A DNA stretch of 55,449 bases from Bacillota bacterium (GTDB lineage: Bacteria; Bacillota; UBA4882; UBA8346), in NCBI GenBank assembly GCA_029776205.1, contig JAKOTQ010000108.1, positions 1-55,449 on the forward strand, read 5' to 3'. This document shows, one piece after another, positions 37,980 through 47,604 of this stretch. Each line of letters opens with the position of its first letter. Position 1 is the stretch's first letter. A program made the position numbers and the translations under genes. The notes beneath the pieces are model-generated. The model was not told where the DNA came from and ran no database searches. It worked only from the letters and a program-made list of their open reading frames with translations.

Positions 37980-38759
37980 GTGACTCGAAAAGCGGCGGCG
38001 ATACTCCTTGTATTTTGTCTGATTTTATCTTTCGGCATGGCAACATGGGCGAAAGATAAAACAGTTTACGTTGAATATTCGAAAGAAGAGGGAAAGGACG
38101 ATTATTATCCTAAAGTTGGTTTTGATTGGCGGATTAACTATTATTGGGGATTTGCTGCCAACCACCAATTTGAGGTTGGCGGAGACAGTGAAGCAAAAAC
38201 CTATATGGAAGTCAGGCGTTTATTTATTGACCAGCAACTTGCTTTGATTTTCAACGGTGAGACGTCCGAATCCTACGATTCATTCGGCATCAAGGTGAAT
38301 GCCTATTTCCCCCTGAATGATTTGGTATCCTACAACTGGGCTCTTATATACAATACTTATTTCGGTAAGCGGCACAACAATCCTTATGCTTTGGATTATC
38401 ATGCATTAAAAGCATTCGGCGAATTGCGGTACAAAATAAATAACAGGTTGACGGCGTTGATTAACGGCGAATGGCGAATGTATCAATATGATATCAAGGA
38501 TGCAACAAATACTGATCCGGATTATTCGGAAATGCAAGTATCCACCGGGTTGGGTTGTCAGATCAAAGAAAACTTTTATATCGAAGGAGTATATAATTGG
38601 ACAGATACGCGGTATGATGATCCCGGGATAAACAAAAAGTTTGGGAATGGCTTCATTTTCAACGGAAATTATGCGTATAAAAAACGTACATTTTATGTGA
38701 AATATCCGTTTTCCCAAAATGATCGGACTTCGGTGGTAGGTGTGTCATATACATTTTGA
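37980..38759 (+). CDS. Putative outer-membrane beta-barrel protein
   Basis: A 259-residue protein with a Sec signal peptide (residues 1-24, MATWAKD). The mature part is made of short alternating, aromatic-rich segments separated by Asn/Asp-rich turns (VGFDWRINYYWGFAAN, YNWALIYNTYFGKR, FIEGVYNWTDTRY-like strands) with no hydrophobic helices. It ends in TSVVGVSYTF: a terminal Phe with alternating hydrophobic residues, the outer-membrane beta-signal. About 10-12 strands would fit. The GTG start has AGGAGG 8 bases upstream. It is first in the operon, 30 bases before gtrA, so it may be the exit pore for the polymer or an unrelated porin. No sequence family is recognised. Confidence 0.6.
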   Translation: MTRKAAAILLVFCLILSFGMATWAKDKTVYVEYSKEEGKDDYYPKVGFDWRINYYWGFAANHQFEVGGDSEAKTYMEVRRLFIDQQLALIFNGETSESYDSFGIKVNAYFPLNDLVSYNWALIYNTYFGKRHNNPYALDYHALKAFGELRYKINNRLTALINGEWRMYQYDIKDATNTDPDYSEMQVSTGLGCQIKENFYIEGVYNWTDTRYDDPGINKKFGNGFIFNGNYAYKKRTFYVKYPFSQNDRTSVVGVSYTF

Positions 38760-38789
38760 GCCGTCGCGGCGGAGGTAAGGCGTACGAAG

Positions 38790-39230
38790 ATGGAAAGCCG
38801 GAAACGGGCCGGGATCAACCCGGCCGATATACGAAAGATCTTTTATTATCTGGTTTTTGGGGTTCTCACCACGGTGTTAAGCATTTTAACTTACAGTATA
38901 TTGGTCTGGTTAAATATTCATTATATGGTCAGTAATGTCCTGGCTTTCGTCGTGGCGGTGAGTTTTGCGTACATAACCAATAGACGATGGGTTTTCAAGA
39001 CGGGAGAACCCGATAAAGTGGATGTGATGGAATTTTTGCGATTTATTGCTTCCAGAATTTCCACATTGATTTTTGAAAGTATCATTCTGTTCATCTTTAT
39101 AACCCTGTTGGAATTCAATCCATACGTGGTGAAGGTGATCGCCAATATGATCGTGATTTTCTCCAATTACTTTTTAAGCGAATTTATCGTGTTTAAAAAG
39201 GAAGTAACTACCACCATAAAAGAGGTATAA
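38790..39230 (+). CDS. GtrA family membrane protein
   Basis: A 146-residue protein with four hydrophobic helices and the GtrA signature (FYYLVFGVLTTVLSILTYSILVW, AYITNRRWVF). GtrA-type proteins are thought to flip undecaprenyl-phosphate-linked sugars across the cytoplasmic membrane. It stands 3 bases from the next gene. A GtrB-like partner is encoded at the far end of the operon (53684). Confidence 0.9.
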   Translation: MESRKRAGINPADIRKIFYYLVFGVLTTVLSILTYSILVWLNIHYMVSNVLAFVVAVSFAYITNRRWVFKTGEPDKVDVMEFLRFIASRISTLIFESIILFIFITLLEFNPYVVKVIANMIVIFSNYFLSEFIVFKKEVTTTIKEV

Positions 39231-39233
39231 CCT

Positions 39234-40673
39234 GTGTCTGGATTTACAAGACCGTCTATCGTTGCCGTATTGATACTGATACTCATATCCGGATATGCCT
39301 TGTTTGTGCCTCCGTTATTAGGTTTGGCTGATAACGGCGATTTCGGCCGAATTATGCTGCCCAACGGGTTGCGTCATGAGAGAGAACGCAACCCTAACGA
39401 TTATTTTGGTTACTTCAATTATAAATATGACAAGCTCCAGTATTATAACGAAGTTAAGCCGGACAAATCCACCCACAGCCTGATTATCAAGGCGGCTATA
39501 GCCTTGGATGATTTGTTCACCAGGGACAATAAATTTGATATTCGTTTCTTGGCTGTGATAAATCTGGCGGTTTTGGCGTTGGCTATGTATTGGCTGGTGG
39601 AAGTCGCCGGAAGAATGCTTGATAATACGGTATTTAAGTATGTTATTGGCCTGGCGGCCGTCGTTATATTCGGTGATATCGGTTATACGGTATATTTCAA
39701 CAGTTTTTTCGGAGAGAGTATCGCTTATACATTCTTTCTCTTGTCCGTCGCCGCCTTGCTCAGGTTTTCAGTGGATCAAGAGGTAAAACTGAAATATATT
39801 CTCATCTTCCTATTTTCCAGCATGATTTTTATCGGCGCGAAAAACCAGTATTCGTTGAACGGAGTTTTGTGTTTCTTTATTCTCCTTTCCGTTTTGATAC
39901 TGAAGATCTCTAATTGGAAAAAGTTAGCCGCCGTAGTTTTGGGATGCGGTATAATCCTTTTTTCAGTCTGGATGTACCGGGTTATCGATGAAAATATTTA
40001 CCTTATTAACAAATATCATTCCATTACCCGCGGTGTATTGGTGTTTGAGCCGAAAGCCCAGGATATTACCAAAAAGATCGGACTTGACGAGCAATTTGCT
40101 TTACTGGCGGGAACCATCTATTTCGATAAAACACCGGCGATCAATCCCAAACATGAACTGTTGTTGGATAACTTTTATCCCAGATATAACGTATTCTCCC
40201 TCGCTTTGTATTATCTGACGGATTCCAAGGCGTTTAAGAAAATCATGGAGTTTGGGCTGAAAAACAGTTTTGCCATACGTCCGGAGGTTTTGGGCAATTT
40301 CACCCGGGATTCGGGGAGAAAGTACGGCGAGAAAACGAAATTCTTTTCATTGTGGAGTTACATTAAGGAAAATCATGTCCCCAACTCTGCGCAATTCATC
40401 TTTTTCTTCCTTCTCGTCTGTTTCGGCATTACCATAATCAGAATCACGGGCTACCGGAAAGCCGGAGCGGCCCGACTGGCATATTACAGCGAGGTGGTCA
40501 TGCTCTATGTGGTGCTGACCGGGTTTTCCCAGGTATTGATCTCTTTTATCGGCGCAGGAGATACGGACTTGAAAAAGCATTTGTTCATGACCACCGTGAC
40601 CTGGGATATCTTGTTTTATTATAACTTCGCTTATCTTGCTTCGGTTATCTGGAAAAAGAAAATCAAGGTTTAA
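39234..40673 (+). CDS. Polytopic membrane protein, GT-C/WsfD-like hexose transferase candidate
   Basis: A 479-residue protein with about 9-10 hydrophobic helices (about 8-30, 100-118, 130-150, 155-200, 208-255, 395-475). The first outside loop carries LADNGDFGRIM; an acidic motif there is the hallmark of GT-C transferases that use lipid-linked sugars. Proteins of this look are annotated as WsfD-like hexose transferases. Sitting directly after gtrA (3 bases), it may be the transferase of a GtrA/GtrB three-component system. GTG 39234 is used, with AGAGGT upstream. Confidence 0.55.
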   Translation: MSGFTRPSIVAVLILILISGYALFVPPLLGLADNGDFGRIMLPNGLRHERERNPNDYFGYFNYKYDKLQYYNEVKPDKSTHSLIIKAAIALDDLFTRDNKFDIRFLAVINLAVLALAMYWLVEVAGRMLDNTVFKYVIGLAAVVIFGDIGYTVYFNSFFGESIAYTFFLLSVAALLRFSVDQEVKLKYILIFLFSSMIFIGAKNQYSLNGVLCFFILLSVLILKISNWKKLAAVVLGCGIILFSVWMYRVIDENIYLINKYHSITRGVLVFEPKAQDITKKIGLDEQFALLAGTIYFDKTPAINPKHELLLDNFYPRYNVFSLALYYLTDSKAFKKIMEFGLKNSFAIRPEVLGNFTRDSGRKYGEKTKFFSLWSYIKENHVPNSAQFIFFFLLVCFGITIIRITGYRKAGAARLAYYSEVVMLYVVLTGFSQVLISFIGAGDTDLKKHLFMTTVTWDILFYYNFAYLASVIWKKKIKV

Positions 40674-40703
40674 TCTTGGAATAGATTTCGATGAGAAGGG
40701 GTT

Positions 40704-41570
40704 GTGGCAATGGTTAAGTTGGACAAGAGCATCTTAAAACGCATCGATCTGGTCAACATTTTCATCATAACCATGTTCTTCGGCTTGATTATGGTGTTCT
40801 CCTATCTGAAACTGGATGCGAATCCGGGAAGCATTTTTCTGGTGTTCCTGGTCATGGTCGGGACGATCGTGGGGTATTATACCAATATTACCGCATCCCT
40901 TCTTTATTCCATCATGTTTGTCTTTTTGTATGCCAGTTTTCAGATTTACCTGAATGTTGCAAAACGGGTTCCCATTGGCGGCGACGTCTATTTCTGGATG
41001 TTGGCCGTTCCTTTATTTACGATTATGTTCGCTTACTATGGGACGCTCATTCGGGACCTCCAGGAAAAGAACAGCAGTTTGATGAAGGAAAATGAAGAGC
41101 TGGTGATGATCGACAAAGATACCGGCTTGTTAAGCTCCCAGGCTTTCTTCAAAGAACTGCAGGTTTATATGAAAATCAATGAACGATTCAATATCGATCT
41201 TTATTTGATGCTGATCAAAGTGAAATATGAGAACGAAGTCATTCGAATCCTCGGTGAGTCAAAGTATAACAAAATGGTGAACGAAATCTCCAAGGTCATC
41301 AGTTCCATGCTTCGGGAAGAAGACCGCAAACTGATATTGAGAGATGCGAATATGTTCGCCGTGATTCTGCTCTCGAATAAAGGCGGTGCCAAGAGCATTA
41401 AGGAGCGATTGAAAGGTCAGATTCAGAACATTGACTTCAAGGATGATGCGGTCATTAACAATTTAAACTTGGAAGTTATGGTGGGTGTCGCTCAGTATCA
41501 TTCGGAAGAAAAATGCAGTCCTTATGAATTTTTCAAGAAGGCTGAAAGAGATCTGGAGTATGATGTGTAA
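40704..41570 (+). CDS. Membrane-bound degenerate GGDEF protein (YdaK/PssE-like)
   Basis: A 288-residue protein: four N-terminal hydrophobic helices (residues 13-115), a short coiled segment (116-133) and a GGDEF-fold domain (about 134-288) beginning with IDKDTGLLSSQAFF, the usual D-x-LTGL-x-NR-x-F block. The catalytic GGDEF is replaced by DANMF (LRDANMFAVILL), so it cannot make c-di-GMP. An RxxD-like REED lies upstream, but one residue further away than a classical I-site. YdaK (Bacillus) and PssE (Listeria) have this architecture and bind c-di-GMP to switch on polysaccharide synthesis; the same role is inferred. Its stop abuts the next ATG. Confidence 0.8.
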   Translation: MAMVKLDKSILKRIDLVNIFIITMFFGLIMVFSYLKLDANPGSIFLVFLVMVGTIVGYYTNITASLLYSIMFVFLYASFQIYLNVAKRVPIGGDVYFWMLAVPLFTIMFAYYGTLIRDLQEKNSSLMKENEELVMIDKDTGLLSSQAFFKELQVYMKINERFNIDLYLMLIKVKYENEVIRILGESKYNKMVNEISKVISSMLREEDRKLILRDANMFAVILLSNKGGAKSIKERLKGQIQNIDFKDDAVINNLNLEVMVGVAQYHSEEKCSPYEFFKKAERDLEYDV

Positions 41571-42860
41571 ATGATTTCATCAAAACGTGGTGCGGTTATT
41601 CGAATGATGATTTTGGCGGTCATGTTTTTGGCTTCGAATAACATGGATGCGGAAGCATCAGCCTTTACGAAAAATGAGAGCTATGTATTGTTATATGACC
41701 GTTTATACGATTACGCTTCAAATAGCAGCGATGTGCTCCGGCAATATATTGAGCTTAAGGCCTACGGGGCGGATGTGGTATTGCTCCGGGCCGAGCGATC
41801 GGATGTTGAAATAACGGATAAAAAGACCCGAATCATTTCATTTCCCTCCAGTTTTGAATCGGCTGAAAAGTATCAACAGGCTTTACAAACGTTCAAAGGT
41901 TATAAAGTCACGCCGTTTAACGGGAAGAGTATTTTACCCGCCAAAAAGGGAAAAAACAAGGGGTTATTCCTCGCAGTTTCTGAAGTTTATCCGTTTTCGG
42001 ATCTGAATAAATTGATGGATCTGGCTGAAAGGCTGCATAGCAAAGGGATCGGATTCATTGTATCGATTATGCCGGTATATGACAATTATCAGTTTGAAGC
42101 ATTTCAAAAATTTGTGGATGTATTGAAGTATGTCGGGAAAAAGGGAGGAAGAATATTTATCCATTTCCCGGTTGTGAACTATGAAGGGACATATAATCTG
42201 GATCCGACGGCTTTGTTTGAGAAAGCGCTGCAAGAATATAGGAACCGCGGCTTAGAGATCTTAGGCATTACGTTACCGCAAAATAAGATGTTGAACGACT
42301 TGAGAGTCTATGACGGGTTGGGGTTGCCGTTCATTCTGGTTACGGAAGCGGACGGGAAGATCAGCGCCGATTTGGACCTGTTCAAGGTTTCCCGGGCACT
42401 CAATGACTTTATCGTCATTAAGGGTACTTATATTGATAATTTTGACTTTTTCGGATACCGGGGAAAAAATTTCTACGACGGGGAACAGGCCGTTATGGTA
42501 ACGGCTCAGGGGAAAGAAGACAGGTTATTCCATCTGCTAAGCGTATTGGAAGATGAACGGGTTCCGGTCTGGCAGTTCAGAGTGAGCGATTATCGCCAAA
42601 GGCTGCGGAATCTCGGTTTCGACAAGCATGTCGGGATATTTGAAGAGCAGGAAAAGTCGCAACATGAAAAATTCCTGGAAGAAGAGATGCGAAAGATCCG
42701 GGGCGAAAACCTGGAAGGGGAAAAGTTCGTCCAAGGCTATGATATTTCCACATTTTCGGCTGTTGTCGTAAAAATGGCAGTGTTTCTTTTGGGCATATTC
42801 TCCGTTATGGTCATGATCTCCAGGCGCTTTAATTTACGCAAGTTCTTTAAGGATCAGTGA
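41571..42860 (+). CDS. DUF2334/YdaL-like protein, probably inactive deacetylase
   Basis: A 429-residue exported protein: signal peptide (1-28), a polysaccharide-deacetylase-like region (about 120-290, LFLAVSEVYPFSDLNKLMDLAERLHSKGIGFIVSIMPVY) and a C-terminal membrane anchor (about 398-420). Family members normally have an Asp-rich metal site (DVSP-like) and two His at the second motif. Here the first is SEVYPF, and the second (RIFIHFPVVNYEG) keeps only one His. It therefore probably binds polymer without deacetylating it. It matches ydaL by order: degenerate GGDEF, then this, then GT2. Confidence 0.7.
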   Translation: MISSKRGAVIRMMILAVMFLASNNMDAEASAFTKNESYVLLYDRLYDYASNSSDVLRQYIELKAYGADVVLLRAERSDVEITDKKTRIISFPSSFESAEKYQQALQTFKGYKVTPFNGKSILPAKKGKNKGLFLAVSEVYPFSDLNKLMDLAERLHSKGIGFIVSIMPVYDNYQFEAFQKFVDVLKYVGKKGGRIFIHFPVVNYEGTYNLDPTALFEKALQEYRNRGLEILGITLPQNKMLNDLRVYDGLGLPFILVTEADGKISADLDLFKVSRALNDFIVIKGTYIDNFDFFGYRGKNFYDGEQAVMVTAQGKEDRLFHLLSVLEDERVPVWQFRVSDYRQRLRNLGFDKHVGIFEEQEKSQHEKFLEEEMRKIRGENLEGEKFVQGYDISTFSAVVVKMAVFLLGIFSVMVMISRRFNLRKFFKDQ

Positions 42861-42872
42861 GGAGTGACATTT

Positions 42873-44132
42873 TTGTTACAAAACATCTATGACTACCTGT
42901 TGCTGTGGTCGCTGTTTTCCATATGGCTTGTTATGCTCATCAATAACGTGCTGGTCACCGGCGGATTTATCTGCTACCTGAAACATACCGGAAAAAACAA
43001 ACCTGTGGTGCCTGAGGAGGATTTACCCTTTGTTTCCGTATTGATTCCCGCGCATAACGAAGCGAAAGTTATCGGGAAAACCGTGGAAGCGATATTAGAC
43101 GCGGATTACGCCAAAGACAAATACGAAATTATCGTGATCAATGATAATTCAAGCGACAATTCCGCGGAAATCCTGGAAAGAATCAAGGCGAACCATCCGG
43201 GAAGGATGCTCACCATTATCAATACCGATAACATTATCGGAGGTAAAGGCAAATCCAATGCCTTAAATATCGGTCTGGCCCAGAGCAAAGGGTCGTTCAT
43301 TGCGATTTATGATGCGGATAACACTCCGGAGAAAAGCGCCCTGCGGGAACTGGTTTATGCGATTATGAATGATCCGAAAGCGGGGGCGGTCATCGGCAAA
43401 TTCCGTTGCCGTAACAGAAACAGAAATCTCCTGACCCGGTTTATCAATATCGAAGGCATATATTTTCAGTGGATGGCCCAGGCGGGCCGTTGGCAGCTGA
43501 TGAAGCTGTGTACGATTCCGGGGACCAATTTCATTATCCGCAGGAGTATCCTCGATGAGTTGGGCGGTTGGGATACCCAAGCCATTACCGAGGATACGGA
43601 AATCAGTTTCCGAATATACCGGTTAGGGTATCATATCCGGTTTTGTCCCTATTCCGCATCCTGGGAGCAGGAGCCGGAAACTCTGGCCGTTTGGTTCAAA
43701 CAGCGTAAACGATGGGTCAAAGGCAATTATTATGTGTTGATCAAAAATTTCAAGTATTTGTTTGATCCCGATGCCGGCCCTGTAAGATTCGACCTTATTT
43801 ATTATTCGGCTGTGTATGTCCTGTTTTTATCGTCGTCGGTCATTTCAGACCTCATTTTCATCCTCGGATTTGGGGGATTTATCCAGACGACGATTCTGGG
43901 GTACAGCTTGTTGTTGTGGGTCATGGCTTACCTGTTGTTCCTGCTCTCTGTATTCATCGCCTTAAGTACAGAAAAAGGCGAGCTCAGGTTGTCCAGGGTA
44001 TTTACTGCGATGATCATGTACTTTACCTATTGTAAACTCTGGTCCATCATTACTGTGGTTGGATTGGCCAGTTATACTGCAGATTTTATTTTAAAAAGAA
44101 AAATAACATGGTACAAGACTGAAAGGTTTTAG
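42873..44132 (+). CDS. Processive GT2 polysaccharide synthase (YdaM/PssC-like)
   Basis: A 419-residue family 2 glycosyltransferase in the cytoplasmic membrane. One N-terminal helix is followed by the GT-A domain: VSVLIPAHNEAKVI, nucleotide-binding INDNSSD, metal-binding DADN, acceptor TED and QRKRW (the QxxRW of processive synthases); three or four C-terminal helices follow. It should polymerise a beta-linked glycan and push it through the membrane with the BcsB-like partner encoded next. AGGAG is 8 bases before TTG 42873; GTG 42864 would overlap the site but is possible. Confidence 0.9.
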   Translation: MLQNIYDYLLLWSLFSIWLVMLINNVLVTGGFICYLKHTGKNKPVVPEEDLPFVSVLIPAHNEAKVIGKTVEAILDADYAKDKYEIIVINDNSSDNSAEILERIKANHPGRMLTIINTDNIIGGKGKSNALNIGLAQSKGSFIAIYDADNTPEKSALRELVYAIMNDPKAGAVIGKFRCRNRNRNLLTRFINIEGIYFQWMAQAGRWQLMKLCTIPGTNFIIRRSILDELGGWDTQAITEDTEISFRIYRLGYHIRFCPYSASWEQEPETLAVWFKQRKRWVKGNYYVLIKNFKYLFDPDAGPVRFDLIYYSAVYVLFLSSSVISDLIFILGFGGFIQTTILGYSLLLWVMAYLLFLLSVFIALSTEKGELRLSRVFTAMIMYFTYCKLWSIITVVGLASYTADFILKRKITWYKTERF

Positions 44133-44139
44133 GGGGAGC

Positions 44140-46476
44140 ATGATGAGGAATCTGAAGAAATTGATGTTGATTATGTTAATGATGGGTTTGGCGCTCAGTT
44201 TGGTTCCAATAAGCGCCGACGTAAGGGCTGCCAATATTCAGGAAACGGCGGCGCAACAGACGGAGCCCAATGAAGAACCCTGCGATTGCGATAATCCTGA
44301 GGCAGCGGAGAGTCAATCCGTAGCGGCGAAGAAGTCAGGTTCGGGCGCTAAAACTCAAGATTCTAAAACGCAGGACGCCAAAGGCCGGTCTAAGACCGAA
44401 CAGACTCAGAAGTCGTCCGTTACATTGACTCCCGGCGTCATCGACGAAACGAAACAAATTACCATTCGAAAACTGCCTAACGATCAACTGGAGTATACAT
44501 ACAGGGTGATTAATGACATTGAGCTGCGAGGGATTAACGGGGAGAGCTCATGGTATTTCCTGGTTGAGAAAGGCATGAAAGCTACATATTTCAAATTCAA
44601 CTTGTATTGCCGGATGAACGAATTGATTAAACCGAATATTTCGTATTTTACCGTTTATATGAACGATCTCCCCATCAAATCCATGAGGATTAAAGATGTC
44701 AACGGCACGTTGATGAATCAGTGGGAGATTGTCATTCCCACCAGGACCATTAATGTGGGTTATAACGAGTTAAAGGTCAGGTCCCATACGCGGATCACCG
44801 ATGAGCCCTGCGAAGATGATAAAAACATCGCCAACTGGGTGATCATCGACGGAAAAACCAATTATGTGGCTCATTTCAGAAAAGACGTGACTTCGGGGGG
44901 TATCTCCAATTTTACCAGGCCGTTTGTCAGCATGCATGCGGACGATGCGCCGGGAATCGGCGTGGTCATTCCCGATCAGCACAATGACAAAGAACTCTCC
45001 GCCGCGTTGACCTTGATTGCCCATATGAGATACAGTGGTTCGGCCTTTGAGGTGCCTTCTACGTTGATCAAAGCCGGCGATGTTCGGGTAGCCGATTTTG
45101 ACAGCCTGATTTATGTGGGCAATTATAAAAGCGTTCCCGAAGCGCTCAAAGGAGTCATCCGCACTCAGCCGAGCCTTTATACGGATACTGCCCACATTTA
45201 CAGGTCAACGCTGGATAAAGGCAGAAAGCCGGTGTTGATGATCGTTTCCGATAACGGAGATAGGCTGATGGAAGCCGTGAAATCCTTGAAAAACAGTGAT
45301 ATAAAAATCCAGATGAACCGGAAATATCAAAAGCTTAAACCCCATTTGGATACGACCATCAAGGAACAACGCGTCAGCGACTATATTTATCTGAAAGATC
45401 TGGGGATTAACGGCATCGAAGTCAAAGGGAGAAATCTGCAGGTTGCTACCATCGGTATCCGGATTCCTACCAACCAGATGCTGGCCAATGACGCAAAACT
45501 TGTCCTCAATGTGAGATACTCCGATAATCTGGATTTTGAAAAATCCTATGTGACGGTTTATATTAACGGTATTCCGTCAGGAAGCCACAGACTCGTCCGG
45601 GAATTGCGGAACCGCCATACCATGACTTTTTATGTTCCGGATGAATTGCGGCGTAAGACGTACTTTGATGTCAGGATAGTCTTTGAAATGATATCGGACG
45701 GCATTATCGATTGCAAACGAAACCTGGCCAGTACGCCGTGGGCATATATCATCGAAGATTCCTATTATTTCTTCCCGAAACAGGAGAGGTATCTTAAGCT
45801 CCTGAATAATCTGCCGTTCCCCTTCTCCAGAAATGACGATCTGGATCCGACAACCATCGTCATGCCCGACAATCCTACCAGGGACGACTATTGGATCGCC
45901 GGGAAAATTGCAGCACTGGCCGGGATCGGCGTGAAAAACAATGAAGGCGTTATTGATGCGGTAAAAGGCTCAAAACTGGGTTCGAAGAGTCAGGTTAACA
46001 ATTTGGTTATCTTCGGAACTCCGGGAGAAAACAGAGCCATCAAACAGGTCAACAGTTATTTGTGGTTCAAATACAATAAACAGTTTAACACCGTGCTGTC
46101 CAATGAAAAGATCGAATTGTTGCCGGAAACGGCAAAAACCGCGACTTTCATGGAGATTAAGACTTCTCCATACAATCATGAAAAAGGGATGATGACCATC
46201 ACGTCCCTGGATAAGAAGTCGTTGATGGACGCCCTCGTTTATTTGGAGAATGATCGGCGCGGATTTTTGACCGGGGATGCGGCGATCATCAGCAAAGACG
46301 GAGAACTGCAGAATTTCAGGTTCCAAAAGGATGAAGACATGCGGCCTGAAGTGAATAAACCGCGGCTCGCCAACAAGAATCTTTGGAATTTACTTAAATT
46401 CGCCGTAGCGTTGCTCTTGTTCTTAGGTATCGGCCTTGGTTTCTACCTGTATAAAAATAAAAGGAAAAAGGATTGA
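44140..46476 (+). CDS. BcsB-like synthase subunit (YdaN-like)
   Basis: A 778-residue exported protein with a signal peptide (1-30), a low-complexity Gln/Lys/Ser-rich linker (35-105), two repeats of jelly-roll plus alpha/beta modules (about 110-420 and 425-730; FTVYMNDLPIKSMRI and VTVYINGIPSGSHRL are matching strands) and a C-terminal membrane helix (748-770). BcsB anchors and activates the cellulose synthase outside the cytoplasmic membrane; here it should guide the polymer from the GT2 synthase encoded upstream (8 bases). GGGGGA stands before ATG 44140/44143. Confidence 0.85.
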   Translation: MMRNLKKLMLIMLMMGLALSLVPISADVRAANIQETAAQQTEPNEEPCDCDNPEAAESQSVAAKKSGSGAKTQDSKTQDAKGRSKTEQTQKSSVTLTPGVIDETKQITIRKLPNDQLEYTYRVINDIELRGINGESSWYFLVEKGMKATYFKFNLYCRMNELIKPNISYFTVYMNDLPIKSMRIKDVNGTLMNQWEIVIPTRTINVGYNELKVRSHTRITDEPCEDDKNIANWVIIDGKTNYVAHFRKDVTSGGISNFTRPFVSMHADDAPGIGVVIPDQHNDKELSAALTLIAHMRYSGSAFEVPSTLIKAGDVRVADFDSLIYVGNYKSVPEALKGVIRTQPSLYTDTAHIYRSTLDKGRKPVLMIVSDNGDRLMEAVKSLKNSDIKIQMNRKYQKLKPHLDTTIKEQRVSDYIYLKDLGINGIEVKGRNLQVATIGIRIPTNQMLANDAKLVLNVRYSDNLDFEKSYVTVYINGIPSGSHRLVRELRNRHTMTFYVPDELRRKTYFDVRIVFEMISDGIIDCKRNLASTPWAYIIEDSYYFFPKQERYLKLLNNLPFPFSRNDDLDPTTIVMPDNPTRDDYWIAGKIAALAGIGVKNNEGVIDAVKGSKLGSKSQVNNLVIFGTPGENRAIKQVNSYLWFKYNKQFNTVLSNEKIELLPETAKTATFMEIKTSPYNHEKGMMTITSLDKKSLMDALVYLENDRRGFLTGDAAIISKDGELQNFRFQKDEDMRPEVNKPRLANKNLWNLLKFAVALLLFLGIGLGFYLYKNKRKKD

Positions 46477-46503
46477 CAGTCATCCGGCGGGTCTGGAGGT
46501 GCC

Positions 46504-47586
46504 ATGGGAAGAAAGTATGTAAAACATGTGCTGGTTATCTTCATTTTCCTGGTTATACCGGGTATTCTGGCGTATTATTGGATTTATGCCGATAAACCCA
46601 TAAAAGATATGGGAAGGACGGCGGTCGATTTCTCCGGGTACCATTGGGAGCGAACGGCGCTGGAAAGGTTTGTCGACAGACATTTTATCCAAGATGGTTT
46701 CGTCCGGACCAATTTGGTCGATACCGAACAGGGGGAACTTGCTTCAGGGGAGGATTTTTTATCCGAATCCGCCGGGCTTTTAATGTTATATTATCTGAAA
46801 CAGGATGATCGGGAAAAATTCGACAGGGAAGTTCATCTTTTGACGACCCATTTTTTCAATGGAAACCAGCTGTTTAAATGGAGGATTCGTCCCGGGGTCA
46901 ACCGGGAGACGGTCAATTCTACCGTCGATGACCTGCGAATTGTCAAAGCGTTGTTGCTGGCCGCCGAAAAATGGGGCAGGACGGATTACCGTGTGCTGGC
47001 AGCAAAACTCTCAGTCCGGCTGCTCAACCATTGCGTCACGGGAAATGCGCTTAGAGCTTATGACTCGCCGCACAGTCCCGAAGCGCCCTTCGTCTATTAC
47101 GATTTTGCAGCCATGCAGCGCATGGGAGAGTTTAACCGGAAGTGGTCGACGCTGGCGAAAGTGAATATGGAGAAGATATTACGGCGGCAGATTAAGGGAT
47201 TGCCTTTGTTTAAAGACGATTGGTTCGCAAAGGATAATGCATTTCCTACGGTGGAAAACCTGATGGTCTTGATGCACTTGTCCGAGGCCGGCGTCAAAGA
47301 CCCGGAGTCCCTCCAATGGTTGAAGGAACAACTGAAACGGAAAGGGCTGTTCGGGAAATACTCGATGAAAGGGAAGCCCTTAAACTCGGTGGAATCTCCG
47401 GCCATCTACGCCATTACGGCGATCATTGCCAAGCTGAACGGTGATGAAGAACTTTATGGTTTGGCTGCGGAACGGCTGAAAGGCATGCAGAATCTGGTTG
47501 ACGGAGAGTATTACGGTGGATTTATCGACTTGAAACAGCTTTCGGCGTTCTCTTTTGATCAGCTTTTGGCGTTGTTAGCCTATTAA
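46504..47586 (+). CDS. GH8-like hydrolase (YdaJ/PssZ-like)
   Basis: A 360-residue membrane-anchored protein (hydrophobic helix 9-28) with an (alpha/alpha)6 hydrolase domain. FLSESAGLLMLYYLK contains Glu88, in the position of the GH8 catalytic acid, and NSTVDDLRIVKALLLAAEKWG contains the Asp142/Asp143 pair. Bacillus YdaJ and Listeria PssZ are of this type; PssZ trims the cognate polymer. It follows the BcsB-like gene by 27 bases and closes the Yda/Pss-like core. Confidence 0.8.
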   Translation: MGRKYVKHVLVIFIFLVIPGILAYYWIYADKPIKDMGRTAVDFSGYHWERTALERFVDRHFIQDGFVRTNLVDTEQGELASGEDFLSESAGLLMLYYLKQDDREKFDREVHLLTTHFFNGNQLFKWRIRPGVNRETVNSTVDDLRIVKALLLAAEKWGRTDYRVLAAKLSVRLLNHCVTGNALRAYDSPHSPEAPFVYYDFAAMQRMGEFNRKWSTLAKVNMEKILRRQIKGLPLFKDDWFAKDNAFPTVENLMVLMHLSEAGVKDPESLQWLKEQLKRKGLFGKYSMKGKPLNSVESPAIYAITAIIAKLNGDEELYGLAAERLKGMQNLVDGEYYGGFIDLKQLSAFSFDQLLALLAY

Positions 47587-47604
47587 CCCACGGACGGTAG
47601 AAGG

